From positions 1 through 50,161 of IMG/VR virus record IMGVR_UViG_3300036790_000037: a stretch of DNA of 50,161 bases. One strand, given 5' to 3'. The number at the start of each line of letters is the position of its first letter. Position 1 is the stretch's first letter. The notes under the pieces were generated by a model, which had not been told where the DNA came from, searched no databases, and saw nothing but the letters and a program-made list of their open reading frames with translations. Of the stretch, positions 1 to 6,605 are shown piece by piece. The translations under genes and the position numbers were made by a program. Origin of the DNA: a virus.

Positions 1-270
1 GCTGTAGTCGCCGGAGGAGGCTGCCGTGCTGTAGGAGCCGGAGGACGCTGCCTTGCTGGAGTCGCCGGAGGAGGCTGCCGTGCTGTAGGAGCCGGAGGAC
101 GCCGCCTTGCTAGAGTTGCCGGAGGACGCCGCCGTGCTGTAGTCGCCGGAGGAGGCTGCCGTGCTGTAGGAGCCGGAGGACGCTGCCTTGCTGGAGTCGC
201 CGGAGGAGGCTGCCGTGCTGTAGGAGCCGGAGGACGCCGCCTTGCTGGAGTTGCCGGAGGACGCCCTATC
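1..270. repeat. 27-bp coding tandem repeat, left block (10 units)
   Basis: Ten 27-bp units start at 1, 28, 55, 82, 109, 136, 163, 190, 217 and 244. Each encodes nine residues of the leftward repeat protein. There is a higher order: units 1-4 (1-108) are identical to units 6-9 (136-243), so a 135-bp block is duplicated. The last unit degenerates at 266-270 where the unique N-terminal region begins. Confidence 0.95.
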
Positions 271-639
271 ATCCACAACTGCATCCACAGTGATTTTGGC
301 GATCATCTCTCTGAAGCGTTCCTGATGGTTGAGCACCATCGTGATTGCCCCAGCCATGCCGCCGCTGTAGACGACCGTGCCGCGCGGAAACTTAACCTTC
401 TGCTCATCGATCTTGACAAGGAAATCGTTGTGCACTTCGACCACCTGCCAGAGCGCGTCACGAGCGCTACTGAGAAGCTCCCAGTCGCCGTCTCCCCAGG
501 CTAGGCCGTGCAGGCCGCCTCCGCATATTGGGTTTGGGTCCCAATCAGGGCACTCGACCGGACCAGATGAAGGCCACTGGAATCCATTGCGCGATGTTCC
601 GTCGGCTTTGGAGTTGCGGATGATGAGCGAGGTTTGCAT
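1..639 (-). CDS. DUF7666-like repeat protein, N-terminal part (continues at 50161-49504)
   Basis: Starts at ATG 639 after an AAGGAGA site and stays open to base 1. The first ~120 residues have the pattern I associate with phage DUF7666-type proteins: a GFQWPSSGPVECPDW stretch, then a CGGGLHG motif, then FPRGTVVYSGG. From residue ~124 the protein becomes 9-residue repeats of the form AASSG-x-SS/YS-T/K, as expected for a beta-solenoid. Collapsing the 109-base terminal overlap joins this frame to the 182 codons ending at 49504, giving about 395 aa. The function of the family is unknown. The site is downstream of the macro-like gene in a leftward operon. Identity with the family is from memory of its pattern; the frame and repeats are seen directly. 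Confidence 0.85.
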   Translation of the reverse strand, partial: MQTSLIIRNSKADGTSRNGFQWPSSGPVECPDWDPNPICGGGLHGLAWGDGDWELLSSARDALWQVVEVHNDFLVKIDEQKVKFPRGTVVYSGGMAGAITMVLNHQERFREMIAKITVDAVVDDRASSGNSSKAASSGSYSTAASSGDSSKAASSGSYSTAASSGDYSTAASSGNSSKAASSGSYSTAASSGDSSKAASSGSYSTAASSGDYS

Positions 640-668
640 GAGTTCTCCTTACGTGGTTAGGCTTGCAG

Positions 669-1190
669 TTAGAAGGTTCCCCAGAATCGGAAAGAAGACG
701 GAAGGAATGGCTTCCACGCTTCGTCGAATAGGCAGTTGGAGGGAGCGTCGGCAAACATAGGCGCTATCTCAGAATCCTTGAAGCCCGCGATGCCGCATCC
801 GATCCGCGTTACCTGGAATTCTCGGTCACCCAAGAAGCGAGCAATTCCTAGGAACAGCGTGACGCGATCGCGCACATCCTCCAAGCTCATCGCGCAGAAG
901 TCTTCGCCAACAGTGGTAAGGGCGTAGCTGTTGCCGGTCAAACCCTCGCCGACACCCATCTCCGCGGCATGGTCAAAGTACGCGTAACGAGCTGCGCCAC
1001 CCACGTGTCTGCCCGCCAAGTTGGAACCGAAGACGAAGATGCGCTTTTCCGGTTCCGGTTTCGTGATTCCGTCAAGCATGGCGCTTATGACATCTTTCGG
1101 GTGTAGGGAAAATTTATCGGCTACAGTGTTTGCCATCCGAACGATTTCGAGGAGTTGTTCGGCAGAAGTCTTATGGACAAGGTTATTCAT
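669..1190 (-). CDS. A1S_2505-type phage non-structural (macro-like) protein
   Basis: 173 aa. The core has IFVFGSNLAGRHVGGAA near residue 51, a GVGEGLTGNSYAL segment, then TRIGCGIAGF and an ending in APSNCLF..WKPF. This is the signature of the phage-associated A1S_2505 family, which resembles macro domains binding ADP-ribose derivatives; substrate and role are not established. The start follows AGGAGG with 9 bases of spacing. It lies between the methyltransferase-side small genes and the repeat protein on the same strand. A palindrome at 1217-1229 sits just upstream. The extra ~45 N-terminal residues before the core are helical-looking. Confidence 0.85.
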   Translation of the reverse strand: MNNLVHKTSAEQLLEIVRMANTVADKFSLHPKDVISAMLDGITKPEPEKRIFVFGSNLAGRHVGGAARYAYFDHAAEMGVGEGLTGNSYALTTVGEDFCAMSLEDVRDRVTLFLGIARFLGDREFQVTRIGCGIAGFKDSEIAPMFADAPSNCLFDEAWKPFLPSSFRFWGTF

Positions 1191-1216
1191 TGCTTATCGC
1201 CTCCTAAAGCGATGTG

Positions 1217-1229
1217 TCTCATATTGAGA
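1217..1229. promoter_or_regulatory. Operator-like palindrome TCTCA-TAT-TGAGA
   Basis: Perfect 5-bp arms around three bases, 27 bp upstream of the ATG at 1190. A near-identical copy (TCTCA-GAT-TGAGA) lies at 7403-7415, and both are followed by TA. Two copies in separate upstream regions suggest one regulator. This is inference from the sequence only. Confidence 0.45.
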
Positions 1230-1240
1230 TATTGCGGTTT

Positions 1241-1303
1241 CTACTTGGGATGATTCCCGACGGAAAGAATCTCGGAGTCGGGGATCTGGGATAGGTCGAT
1301 CAT
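1241..1303 (-). CDS. Putative 20-aa microprotein
   Basis: ATG at 1303 overlaps the TGA of the upstream 79-aa gene (ATGA), and the frame reads MIDLSQIPDSEILSVGNHPK before TAG at 1241. Start-stop coupling is the only support. The residues resemble the beginning of small phage proteins with a xxSxIPDSELL helix, so it could be a truncated relic. Confidence 0.3.
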   Translation of the reverse strand: MIDLSQIPDSEILSVGNHPK

Positions 1304-1539
1304 GCGGGTGTTTCCCCAGCCTTAGCTGCGTTCCAAGCGCATTGGGCGATAGTTTCGACCGCAACTCCCGCATCCATCATTCGCTTACCAAATCCATTCC
1401 AAAACTCGGGAAACGTCTCTTTGGCCGGCTTCCGATTGCCTTCAAAGTTCCAAACGTGATGTATGCAAGCGCATGCTTCGTTTGTGCAGTCGTAATGGCA
1501 CTGCTCAAGGCAGATGCAATTTTGGATTGTGGCGCTCAT
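1300..1539 (-). CDS. Small Cys-rich hypothetical protein
   Basis: 79 aa, starting after GAGGAG with about 10 bases of spacing. The first 30 residues contain six cysteines and two histidines (C8, C10, C14, C18, C23, C25 region), enough for a small metal site. The rest is Trp- and Ala-rich and helical. Not recognised as a known family. It sits between two other short genes of the leftward operon and overlaps the microprotein by ATGA. Confidence 0.6.
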   Translation of the reverse strand: MSATIQNCICLEQCHYDCTNEACACIHHVWNFEGNRKPAKETFPEFWNGFGKRMMDAGVAVETIAQCAWNAAKAGETPA

Positions 1540-1576
1540 CTGTCATTCACTCCTCTGCCGGTGCAACCGGCTGCGG

Positions 1577-1789
1577 TTATGCTTCCAGCTCTGCGAGCAG
1601 TTCGTCGTCTGACAGATTGCATTCGCCAGGATCGGTAAGCACCATCACCTCGCGCATGATAGCCTTCGCGTGCTTATCGTGCTTGCGAGCCAATCGCTTG
1701 TTGCCTACAAGCTCCATTGCCACGGCATAAGCCTTGTGCGCGTCTGCACTCGAAACCGCATCAGAGATGTTGCTGAGTGTGATGTTCAT
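1577..1789 (-). CDS. Small hypothetical protein (70 aa)
   Basis: The start at ATG 1789 (MNITLSNISD) is chosen over the longer frame at 1843 because AGGAGG lies 9 bases upstream of it. The protein is helical, with a basic centre (KRLARKHDKHAKAIMREV) and an acidic C-terminus (SDDELLAELEA). No family is recognised. It is the second gene of the leftward operon, downstream of the methyltransferase-like gene. Confidence 0.65.
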   Translation of the reverse strand: MNITLSNISDAVSSADAHKAYAVAMELVGNKRLARKHDKHAKAIMREVMVLTDPGECNLSDDELLAELEA

Positions 1790-1878
1790 AGTGTTTTGCC
1801 TCCTGATAGAGACTCTATACCATGTGCCAATAAGCGTCAACAACTATTTTCATTATTATTTCGGATGATTATGGCGTC

Positions 1879-2520
1879 TCATCCCCACTGCGCTGCGAAC
1901 GCTCTCGCCGGACCCGGATAGGTAACGGCCCGTGCAGCTCGCCGATCCTCTGGGTCTTTGGTTGGTCCGAGTCTGTTCTGTCCCGAATCCGTATGATTGC
2001 CCCAACGCTGCACCAGCTTGCCTTTCCATTCCACGATGCGCGGAGGAAACTGTTCGTTCGGATCAATGGCCAACGGCTCCAGGTTGAATAGCCATAGGCA
2101 GGTTGCCTTGCTCGCATCATCGCCGAACCAATTCGGCTGAATGATCTGATCCGGTTTCCGGTATCGCGTGCTCATGATGCTGATGGGATTCTCAATCATC
2201 GCCTTCGGATACTTCTTCGCCTCCTCCACACACCGCATGAAGAATGCAACAGCCTCTTCCACTTCCGCGTGCGTCCTCTGCCCCGGCTTGCCGTTCCAGT
2301 GCTGCCCAGACACAGAGAGCAGACGGCACACAGGATGAAAGATAACCAGATCCCAGCCCCCTCGCGGCTCCCGCTTGATCATCTCAAACACATCTCCCCG
2401 CAAATGCCTCGAAGGATTCAGCCTCGCAGGCTTCAGATCGCAAGACCATGACTCATGTCCACGTGCTTCAAACGCTTGCTGTATCACCTGACTCTCTTCC
2501 ATACCTATAAATACGTTCAT
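1879..2520 (-). CDS. C5-cytosine DNA methyltransferase-like phage protein
   Basis: 213 aa. The start at 2520 (MNVFIGMEES) has GGAGAG just upstream; a longer frame to 2568 has no such site. The N-terminal strand NVFIGMEES plus GHESWSCDLKPA resembles the SAM-binding region. WDLVIFHPVCRLLSVSG occupies the place of the PC motif, AMIENPISIMSTR matches the ENP motif, and the C-terminus has HTDSGQNRLGPTKD and an ending in FAAQWG. These are shared by a phage family annotated as DNA cytosine methyltransferase. The protein is short for a C5 enzyme, and Val replaces the usual Pro before the catalytic-position Cys, so activity is uncertain. It would modify phage DNA against host restriction. First gene after the leftward promoter. 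Confidence 0.8.
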   Translation of the reverse strand: MNVFIGMEESQVIQQAFEARGHESWSCDLKPARLNPSRHLRGDVFEMIKREPRGGWDLVIFHPVCRLLSVSGQHWNGKPGQRTHAEVEEAVAFFMRCVEEAKKYPKAMIENPISIMSTRYRKPDQIIQPNWFGDDASKATCLWLFNLEPLAIDPNEQFPPRIVEWKGKLVQRWGNHTDSGQNRLGPTKDPEDRRAARAVTYPGPARAFAAQWG

Positions 2521-2539
2521 AGACTCTCCAATACCATTC

Positions 2540-2568
2540 AATCTATCCAACGCCCCACACTGCGTCAA
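2540..2568 (-). promoter_or_regulatory. Leftward sigma70-like promoter
   Basis: Read on the minus strand: TTGACG (2568-2563), a 17-base spacer, then TAGATT (2545-2540), 20 bases before the ATG at 2520. It would drive the methyltransferase-to-repeat-protein operon. Confidence 0.6.
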
Positions 2569-2912
2569 TATGCAATCCGCTGCATTCGTCTCTATTTCTA
2601 ATGATTATCAAAGCAATTCGGTTGGTGTGGATGAAGGGGCTACTTGTCCCCCTCTCTCCCACTCTTCCTACGTGTCTACATGTCTACACCATTCAAGCAT
2701 TTCGCATTATCTGCCCCGTGGTGGAGTCGATGCGGATTTGTGGGCATTACCTATGCCGGAGGGCTCATCGATCTCAGGGCGGGGCTCCTATGCTCATCCA
2801 TTGGCTGCTGTCAGCTGGCCGGATCAACCGGAAGCGGGTTAGTTGTCCCGATGGGCGGAGGGCGTGATGGCTTGGACTTGTTCGACCCCAATTCACACCC
2901 GTCAAAATAGGG
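2569..2912. other. Intergenic region between divergent operons
   Basis: About 340 bases with three overlapping plus-strand open frames (for example 2644-2910). None has a ribosome binding site and the translations look compositional. A short repeat TGTCTACATGTCTACA lies near 2674. No clear iteron or RNA structure was seen. The stretch lies between divergent promoters and could hold regulatory sites or an origin. Confidence 0.4.
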
Positions 2913-2941
2913 TTGCATTTTATGATGAATAATAGTAAGAT
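2913..2941 (+). promoter_or_regulatory. Rightward sigma70-like promoter
   Basis: TTGCAT (2913-2918), a 17-base spacer, then TAAGAT (2936-2941), upstream of the early accessory operon starting at 2974. The region is AT-rich compared with its surroundings. Confidence 0.55.
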
Positions 2942-2973
2942 TACCAATATGAATACGAGAATAGGAGACCGAG

Positions 2974-4011
2974 ATGAGTAAGGAAGTGGAGTTGCCACCG
3001 TTGAGTGAGCGCGCTAAAGAGAAATGCGCATACTATAATTACGCGCTGGCATATCAAGAGAGATCAGCATCCCTACGCGAATCCCTCGCCAAAATTGCCG
3101 AACTGACTAACGACAGGGAAATCCTAATCTATATCATCACTGGAATTCGCCGCCAGATTGGGTTGCCGGATCAGTCGCATCCCGCTGACGTGATGAGATG
3201 CACGGCTGCGGGCGCGGAGGTGCAGCACCTGTTCGCCACGCTGACCGCGCAGGTGGAGGAGTCCGACAAGAAGTTGGCCGACGTCGTATTCATCTATGAA
3301 TGCGAAAACTGCCGATGGATTGGGAACCCGCACAATCTCGAACAGAAGTGCCGTAATTGTGGCGGGGTTTATATTCGGGTGGCGACTTCTCGTGAGGGGG
3401 AGCGCGCAATCGTTCAGTTCTCGAATTGGATGGAATGCGAACGCCATAGGGAGGAGAAGGCCGAGGCTGAACTCGCGGCTCTCCAGCAGTCTGCACGCAT
3501 CAACCACGACGAGAGAAAGCAGGAGATTGAGCACTTTCAATCTGAACTAGCAGCGCTGCGCTCCTGGATGCGACAATTGACGGTCTCCATGTCCAATAGG
3601 GAGTGGGCTGATTCACTCACCACTGATTCGGATTCTGCTTCGTTCGAAGAGCAGAATGCTGCGGTACACTCCGAACTCGCCGCGCTGAGGGAGGGGGGTT
3701 CTGGATTGATTGGAGCGGAGCGACAGCGCCAAATTAGCGGCGAGGGCTGGGCTCCTGAGCACGATGACGAGCACTTTATGGGGGAGATGGTCGGGGCTGC
3801 TCTATGCTATGCCGGACGCGCCCTAGAGATCATCAGCAATGATGAGATAGGCGGCGCGGATGCTGGTTTAGATTGGCCGTGGGATATCGAATGGTGGAAG
3901 CCATCAGACGACCCGATCCGCAACCTCGTCAAAGCGGGAGCATTGATCGCGGCGGAAATTGATCGCATTACCCGCGAGCGCATCCTAGACGCCACGGTAT
4001 ATCCGAAATGA
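2974..4011 (+). CDS. Mosaic early phage protein with zinc ribbon and coiled coil
   Basis: 345 aa, starting after AGGAG at ~2963. The parts in order are: an N-terminal MSKEVELPPL tag; a helical region ending in LFATLTAQVE; a zinc ribbon around residues 110-125 (CENCRW...CRNCGG); a Glu/Ala coiled coil (~155-190, EKAEAELAALQQSARINHDE); and a C-terminal module (~245-330) with ERQRQISGEGWAPEHDDEH and WPWDIEWWKPSDDPIRNLVKAGALIAAEI. That last module recurs in many phage accessory proteins of unknown function. The tag, the TAQVE piece, the coiled coil and the RERILDA ending are shared with the gene at 5153, so this is a shuffled module family. First gene of the rightward operon. Confidence 0.8.
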   Translation: MSKEVELPPLSERAKEKCAYYNYALAYQERSASLRESLAKIAELTNDREILIYIITGIRRQIGLPDQSHPADVMRCTAAGAEVQHLFATLTAQVEESDKKLADVVFIYECENCRWIGNPHNLEQKCRNCGGVYIRVATSREGERAIVQFSNWMECERHREEKAEAELAALQQSARINHDERKQEIEHFQSELAALRSWMRQLTVSMSNREWADSLTTDSDSASFEEQNAAVHSELAALREGGSGLIGAERQRQISGEGWAPEHDDEHFMGEMVGAALCYAGRALEIISNDEIGGADAGLDWPWDIEWWKPSDDPIRNLVKAGALIAAEIDRITRERILDATVYPK

Positions 4012-4214
4012 CTGCCTATGGATCGTGGTCGGAATATTCAAATGCTGAAGGCTGGAAGGAATATGAATTGTGGCGACTAATTGAGCTTCCGATACCGAAC
4101 GGACCAGAGCGCAATTCGTTCCTGCGTCGCCTGTCTGAATGTAAGAACAAGGAAGAGGCGAAGGCGCTGGTTGATGAAATATCGAAGCTGTATGCGGATA
4201 CCACTGGAGGGTAG
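4008..4214 (+). CDS. Small hypothetical protein (68 aa)
   Basis: ATG overlaps the preceding stop (ATGA), implying translational coupling. The second half, NSFLRRLSECKNKEEAKALVDEISKLY, is a helical pair seen in small phage proteins. No family name can be given. Confidence 0.65.
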   Translation: MTAYGSWSEYSNAEGWKEYELWRLIELPIPNGPERNSFLRRLSECKNKEEAKALVDEISKLYADTTGG

Positions 4215-4216
4215 GG

Positions 4217-4351
4217 ATGATGTGGGACGCACACCTAAAACTGAAGCTCGTCGGGAAGTGGTGGAAGATCAGCCTGATATGCAATATCACCAAGCTGATT
4301 CGTCTCGAAACGCAACTCTACAGCGGTGGAACTGGAAGAGGTGAACTATGA
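4217..4351 (+). CDS. Small hypothetical protein (44 aa)
   Basis: ATG 4217 follows a GGAGGGTAGGG stretch two bases after the previous stop and ends in a TGA overlapping the next ATG (4348). It is Lys/Leu/Trp-rich (WDAHLKLKLVGKWWKISL) and could be amphipathic. The tight spacing on both sides supports it; the function is unknown. Confidence 0.5.
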   Translation: MMWDAHLKLKLVGKWWKISLICNITKLIRLETQLYSGGTGRGEL

Positions 4352-4548
4352 TCCTAGAAGGAGAACCCGAAGATTGGGAGCGCGAATTGTTTGATGCTGG
4401 GTGGAATAAGCATTCATTAGGTGCTTATTTGAGCCCAGGAGGGATTATGTATCGCGGACCCGCACACGCGCTGAAGATGAAGCGCTCGGTCCCGGAGCTG
4501 GAATATCTCACGATGGAAGATATAGAAGAAACAATGCCGAAGCGATGA
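4348..4548 (+). CDS. Small acidic hypothetical protein (66 aa)
   Basis: ATGA-coupled to the 44-aa gene. It begins with an acidic EGEPEDWERELFDAGWNKH segment, has a Gly-rich middle and ends in YLTMEDIEETMPKR. No recognised domain. A promoter-like gap of 64 bases follows. Confidence 0.6.
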   Translation: MILEGEPEDWERELFDAGWNKHSLGAYLSPGGIMYRGPAHALKMKRSVPELEYLTMEDIEETMPKR

Positions 4549-4568
4549 CCAAAAACGAGTTTGAATAG

Positions 4569-4596
4569 TTGAATCGTATGACTAGACCTTTATGAT
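4569..4596 (+). promoter_or_regulatory. Internal rightward promoter candidate
   Basis: TTGAAT (4569-4574), a 16-base spacer, then TATGAT (4591-4596), in the only real gap of the early operon. The stretch TTTATGATGAATA here also occurs at the first promoter of the operon (around 2919), suggesting a shared promoter sequence. Confidence 0.5.
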
Positions 4597-4612
4597 GAAT
4601 AGGAATACAATT

Positions 4613-4870
4613 ATGATCATGGCGCACTGTAATCAATGCAGCTTCGATTGGAATCCGAGGGTAAAGTCTCCGTCGTGCTGCCCACGGTGCAAGAGATATG
4701 ACTGGTCAGAGCACAAAAAGTCTCAAGGGGTAGTTCGTGAAGACAGGACGCTCAAGTTGCCTGCTCCTGAGAAGTCGAAGAGTTCGGAATGCCCTTGGTG
4801 TCACGAATCGAAGCAGGTAGTTGAATGGGGTGCTGGGCATCGCTGCCCGCCGTGCAATAGGAACTTCTAG
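4613..4870 (+). CDS. Zinc-ribbon protein
   Basis: The start at ATG 4613 (or 4619) is preferred over 4592, which lies inside the -10 box; AGGAA lies about 7 bases upstream. The N-terminus has C-x2-C then C-x2-C (CNQCSFDW...CCPRCKRYDW), a compact zinc ribbon. A second pair near the C-terminus (CPWCHE...CPPCNRNF) makes a possible second ribbon. The N-terminal ribbon resembles the ORF at 8583. It probably binds nucleic acid or protein; the role is unknown. Confidence 0.7.
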   Translation: MIMAHCNQCSFDWNPRVKSPSCCPRCKRYDWSEHKKSQGVVREDRTLKLPAPEKSKSSECPWCHESKQVVEWGAGHRCPPCNRNF

Positions 4871-4876
4871 GAGGAA

Positions 4877-5065
4877 ATGATGGCGAAGCTTGAAGCCGGG
4901 CAGGTGTGGAAAGGGCGTGTGAAGCGTTCAATCTATGCCGCGAGCGATAGAGAAATTCGATACACGCAGGAAGAGGGTAGCTGCGTAGCATGGACGACGC
5001 CAAGTGCATTCAATGCATGGATCGCCCGCACTGAAGCGAAGCTGGAGGGTAGAGATGGGGGCTAA
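4877..5065 (+). CDS. Small hypothetical protein (62 aa)
   Basis: Two adjacent ATGs (4877, 4880) follow AGGAGG. The protein begins MMAKLEAGQVWKGRVKRSIY and reads like the small beta-barrel 'GQVW' proteins common in phage early regions. Not assigned to a named family. It overlaps the following 33-aa gene by 11 bases. Confidence 0.65.
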   Translation: MMAKLEAGQVWKGRVKRSIYAASDREIRYTQEEGSCVAWTTPSAFNAWIARTEAKLEGRDGG

Positions 5066-5156
5066 CGAAAGAGCGTTCTGGATTGGTGCCGTATTTGGAG
5101 GCATCTGTATCGGGTGGTTGTGGTTCACGGATTATCTAATGAGGAGATCGCGATGA
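5055..5156 (+). CDS. 33-aa single-span membrane microprotein
   Basis: ATG 5055 follows GGAGGGTAGAG, and the TGA overlaps the ATG of the next gene (ATGA at 5153). Residues 8-25 (FWIGAVFGGICIGWLWF) form one hydrophobic span, followed by a basic tail MRRSR, so the C-terminus is likely cytoplasmic. Short membrane proteins in early operons often act on host membrane functions, but nothing specific can be said. Confidence 0.55.
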   Translation: MGANERAFWIGAVFGGICIGWLWFTDYLMRRSR

Positions 5157-5710
5157 GTAAGGAAGTGGAGTTGCCGCCTCTGGATGCGACTATATCCGAC
5201 GTAGAAGTTATGCAGGCAGACTTGCGCAAGTATCGGGGAATCAGCCGAGATGGAATGGTCCTATCGTTGTGCGTGCGCGAACGTCAACTCCGCGAAGCCA
5301 TCGCCCTGTTCGCCACCCTTACCGCGCAGGTGGAGACGGAGGTTACGCGAGCACACAACGCCGAGGGGAACGCTGTCTACCAACAACGGATGCGCGAGAA
5401 AGCCGAGGCCGAACTGGCTGTGCTCCAGCAGTCTGCGCGCATCAACCATGACGAGAGCAAGCAGGAGATTGAGCACTTGCGGGCCGAACTGGAAGTGCTG
5501 CGGGAGGAGGCGAGGGTGACGTATCGGGTGGAGTTTCTGCTGAGGGCATCTGGAGTCTGGGAGCGCGTTCCGGCACTGTATCAAGGCGTCTACTCCTCCT
5601 ATAAAGAGGCTGCGGAGTTGGTAGATTTTCTAAAGGATGCAAACATGCTGCGCATCGTAGAAGTCATCGCCCGCGAGCGCATCCTCGATGCTATAGGAGA
5701 GACGAAATGA
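5153..5710 (+). CDS. Mosaic early phage protein, paralogue of 2974-4011
   Basis: 185 aa. The start at 5153 (GAGGAG 6 bases upstream) is chosen over 5114 because it restores the MSKEVELPPL tag. It shares with the 345-aa protein the tag, the LFATLTAQVE segment, the coiled coil (EKAEAELAVLQQSARINHDE) and the final ARERILDA. The zinc ribbon and WPWDIEWW module are absent, replaced by a region with YRVEFLLRASGVWERVPALYQG. The shared stretches are also close at DNA level, so gene conversion or recombination between the copies is likely. Confidence 0.75.
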   Translation: MSKEVELPPLDATISDVEVMQADLRKYRGISRDGMVLSLCVRERQLREAIALFATLTAQVETEVTRAHNAEGNAVYQQRMREKAEAELAVLQQSARINHDESKQEIEHLRAELEVLREEARVTYRVEFLLRASGVWERVPALYQGVYSSYKEAAELVDFLKDANMLRIVEVIARERILDAIGETK

Positions 5711-5931
5711 GCGACTTAGGTAAGCTTGTACACAAGTCCGGATATGTAGATATGCGCTCGCAAGCTCATGAGCAGAACGTGATGGCGGACGCGTTCAATA
5801 AGGTATGCGCCGAAAACCAGCGGATGCGGGAGTTGCTAGGGAAAGCGTCAGCCTTTCTTTACGCATATCTTCCCGTTGGGGATAGGCACATTCAGATCGA
5901 AATCGAATCCTTCCTATCGGAGCATCCATGA
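5707..5931 (+). CDS. Small helical hypothetical protein (74 aa)
   Basis: ATGA overlap with the previous gene. Contains VMADAFNKVCAENQRMRELLGKASAFLY, a probable short coiled coil. Function unknown. Confidence 0.65.
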   Translation: MSDLGKLVHKSGYVDMRSQAHEQNVMADAFNKVCAENQRMRELLGKASAFLYAYLPVGDRHIQIEIESFLSEHP

Positions 5932-6053
5932 ATAGGCGCGACCGAGCCCGCAAAAAGATCGCCAAGGCGCGCAAGGAGCGCACTGCTTCCAGCCAAGAGT
6001 TTATAAAAGCTTACCAAGCACTCAACAAGGAGAAGAAATGTCCGAGCAAGTGA
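5928..6053 (+). CDS. Basic 41-aa protein
   Basis: ATG 5928 overlaps the previous TGA, and the gene ends 16 bases inside the next one. It is very basic at its N-terminus (MNRRDRARKKIAKARKERTA) and helical, so it could bind nucleic acid. Support is the coupling at both ends; there is no strong SD. Confidence 0.45.
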   Translation: MNRRDRARKKIAKARKERTASSQEFIKAYQALNKEKKCPSK

Positions 6054-6355
6054 AGAAGTCTACCCGTACCCGCCCTGCCAAACCTGGCATGGTTCGCGTC
6101 GTCGTTTCCCTCACCCAAGAGCACCACGACTACCTGGAGGCGCAGGCGAAGCAGGAGAGCCCTGTATTCCCTCGCGCTGTCAACGAATACCTGAGCATCA
6201 ATCTGGCGAAGGGATTCGAGTTCATGAAGCAGCAGGATGTGAAACAGGGACAATCTCAGCTCGCCGTTCTGGCTGGTCAGGTGGCGGGTCTGAAGGTTTC
6301 TGGATCGGTAGGTCCGATCAGGGAAACTATTACCTTCCAAAATACAAAGGAGTAG
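6038..6355 (+). CDS. Possible ribbon-helix-helix-like DNA-binding protein
   Basis: 105 aa, with AAGGAGAAGAA just upstream. After a basic leader, residues 18-52 read as strand plus two helices (MVRVVVSLTQEHHDYLEAQA, then AVNEYLSINLAKG), the plan of RHH/CopG-type repressors. The C-terminal half is Gln/Val-rich and unassigned. The RHH reading is a pattern judgement. Confidence 0.55.
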   Translation: MSEQVKKSTRTRPAKPGMVRVVVSLTQEHHDYLEAQAKQESPVFPRAVNEYLSINLAKGFEFMKQQDVKQGQSQLAVLAGQVAGLKVSGSVGPIRETITFQNTKE

Positions 6356-6370
6356 CGTCTAGGAGGCGTC

Positions 6371-6508
6371 ATGGCATTGTTCGCAGGTATCGTATTCGTC
6401 ATCATGCTCGTCAACTACCACGTTTCACTACTAAACTTCATACTGCTGATGGTCATCATCTTTCTAGCGTGTCTTCTATGGGAGATGGCTGGAGAGGATG
6501 GAAAGTAG
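6371..6508 (+). CDS. 45-aa membrane microprotein
   Basis: ATG follows AGGAGGCGTC at 6361. Residues 2-16 (ALFAGIVFVIMLVNY) and 20-37 (LLNFILLMVIIFLACLLW) are two hydrophobic spans, with a short acidic tail. Last gene of the early operon, just before a hairpin. It could be an exclusion or host-membrane protein; this is unassigned. Confidence 0.6.
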   Translation: MALFAGIVFVIMLVNYHVSLLNFILLMVIIFLACLLWEMAGEDGK

Positions 6509-6516
6509 AAACAAGA

Positions 6517-6546
6517 GAGCCGACCGTGTTCAAATCCGGTCGGCTC
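6517..6546. terminator. Hairpin between convergent genes
   Basis: GAGCCGACCG (6517-6526) pairs perfectly with CGGTCGGCTC (6537-6546) across a 10-base loop. The minus-strand exit is T-rich (TCTCTTGTTTCTACTTT), and the plus-strand exit is weaker (ATCTTC). Likely bidirectional for the early operon and the opposing regulator gene. Confidence 0.7.
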
Positions 6547-6605
6547 ATCTTCGCTAGGAGGCGGCTGCCAGAGCTGGCGGCAAATCCATCATCCCATACA
6601 TTGCC

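Noticed and set aside
1-270. CRISPR-like array
   Set aside because: Units are contiguous without unique spacers and translate in frame as part of a protein.
2644-2910. Plus-strand ORF of ~88 aa upstream of the early operon
   Set aside because: No ribosome binding site, and it overlaps two other equally weak frames; treated as intergenic.
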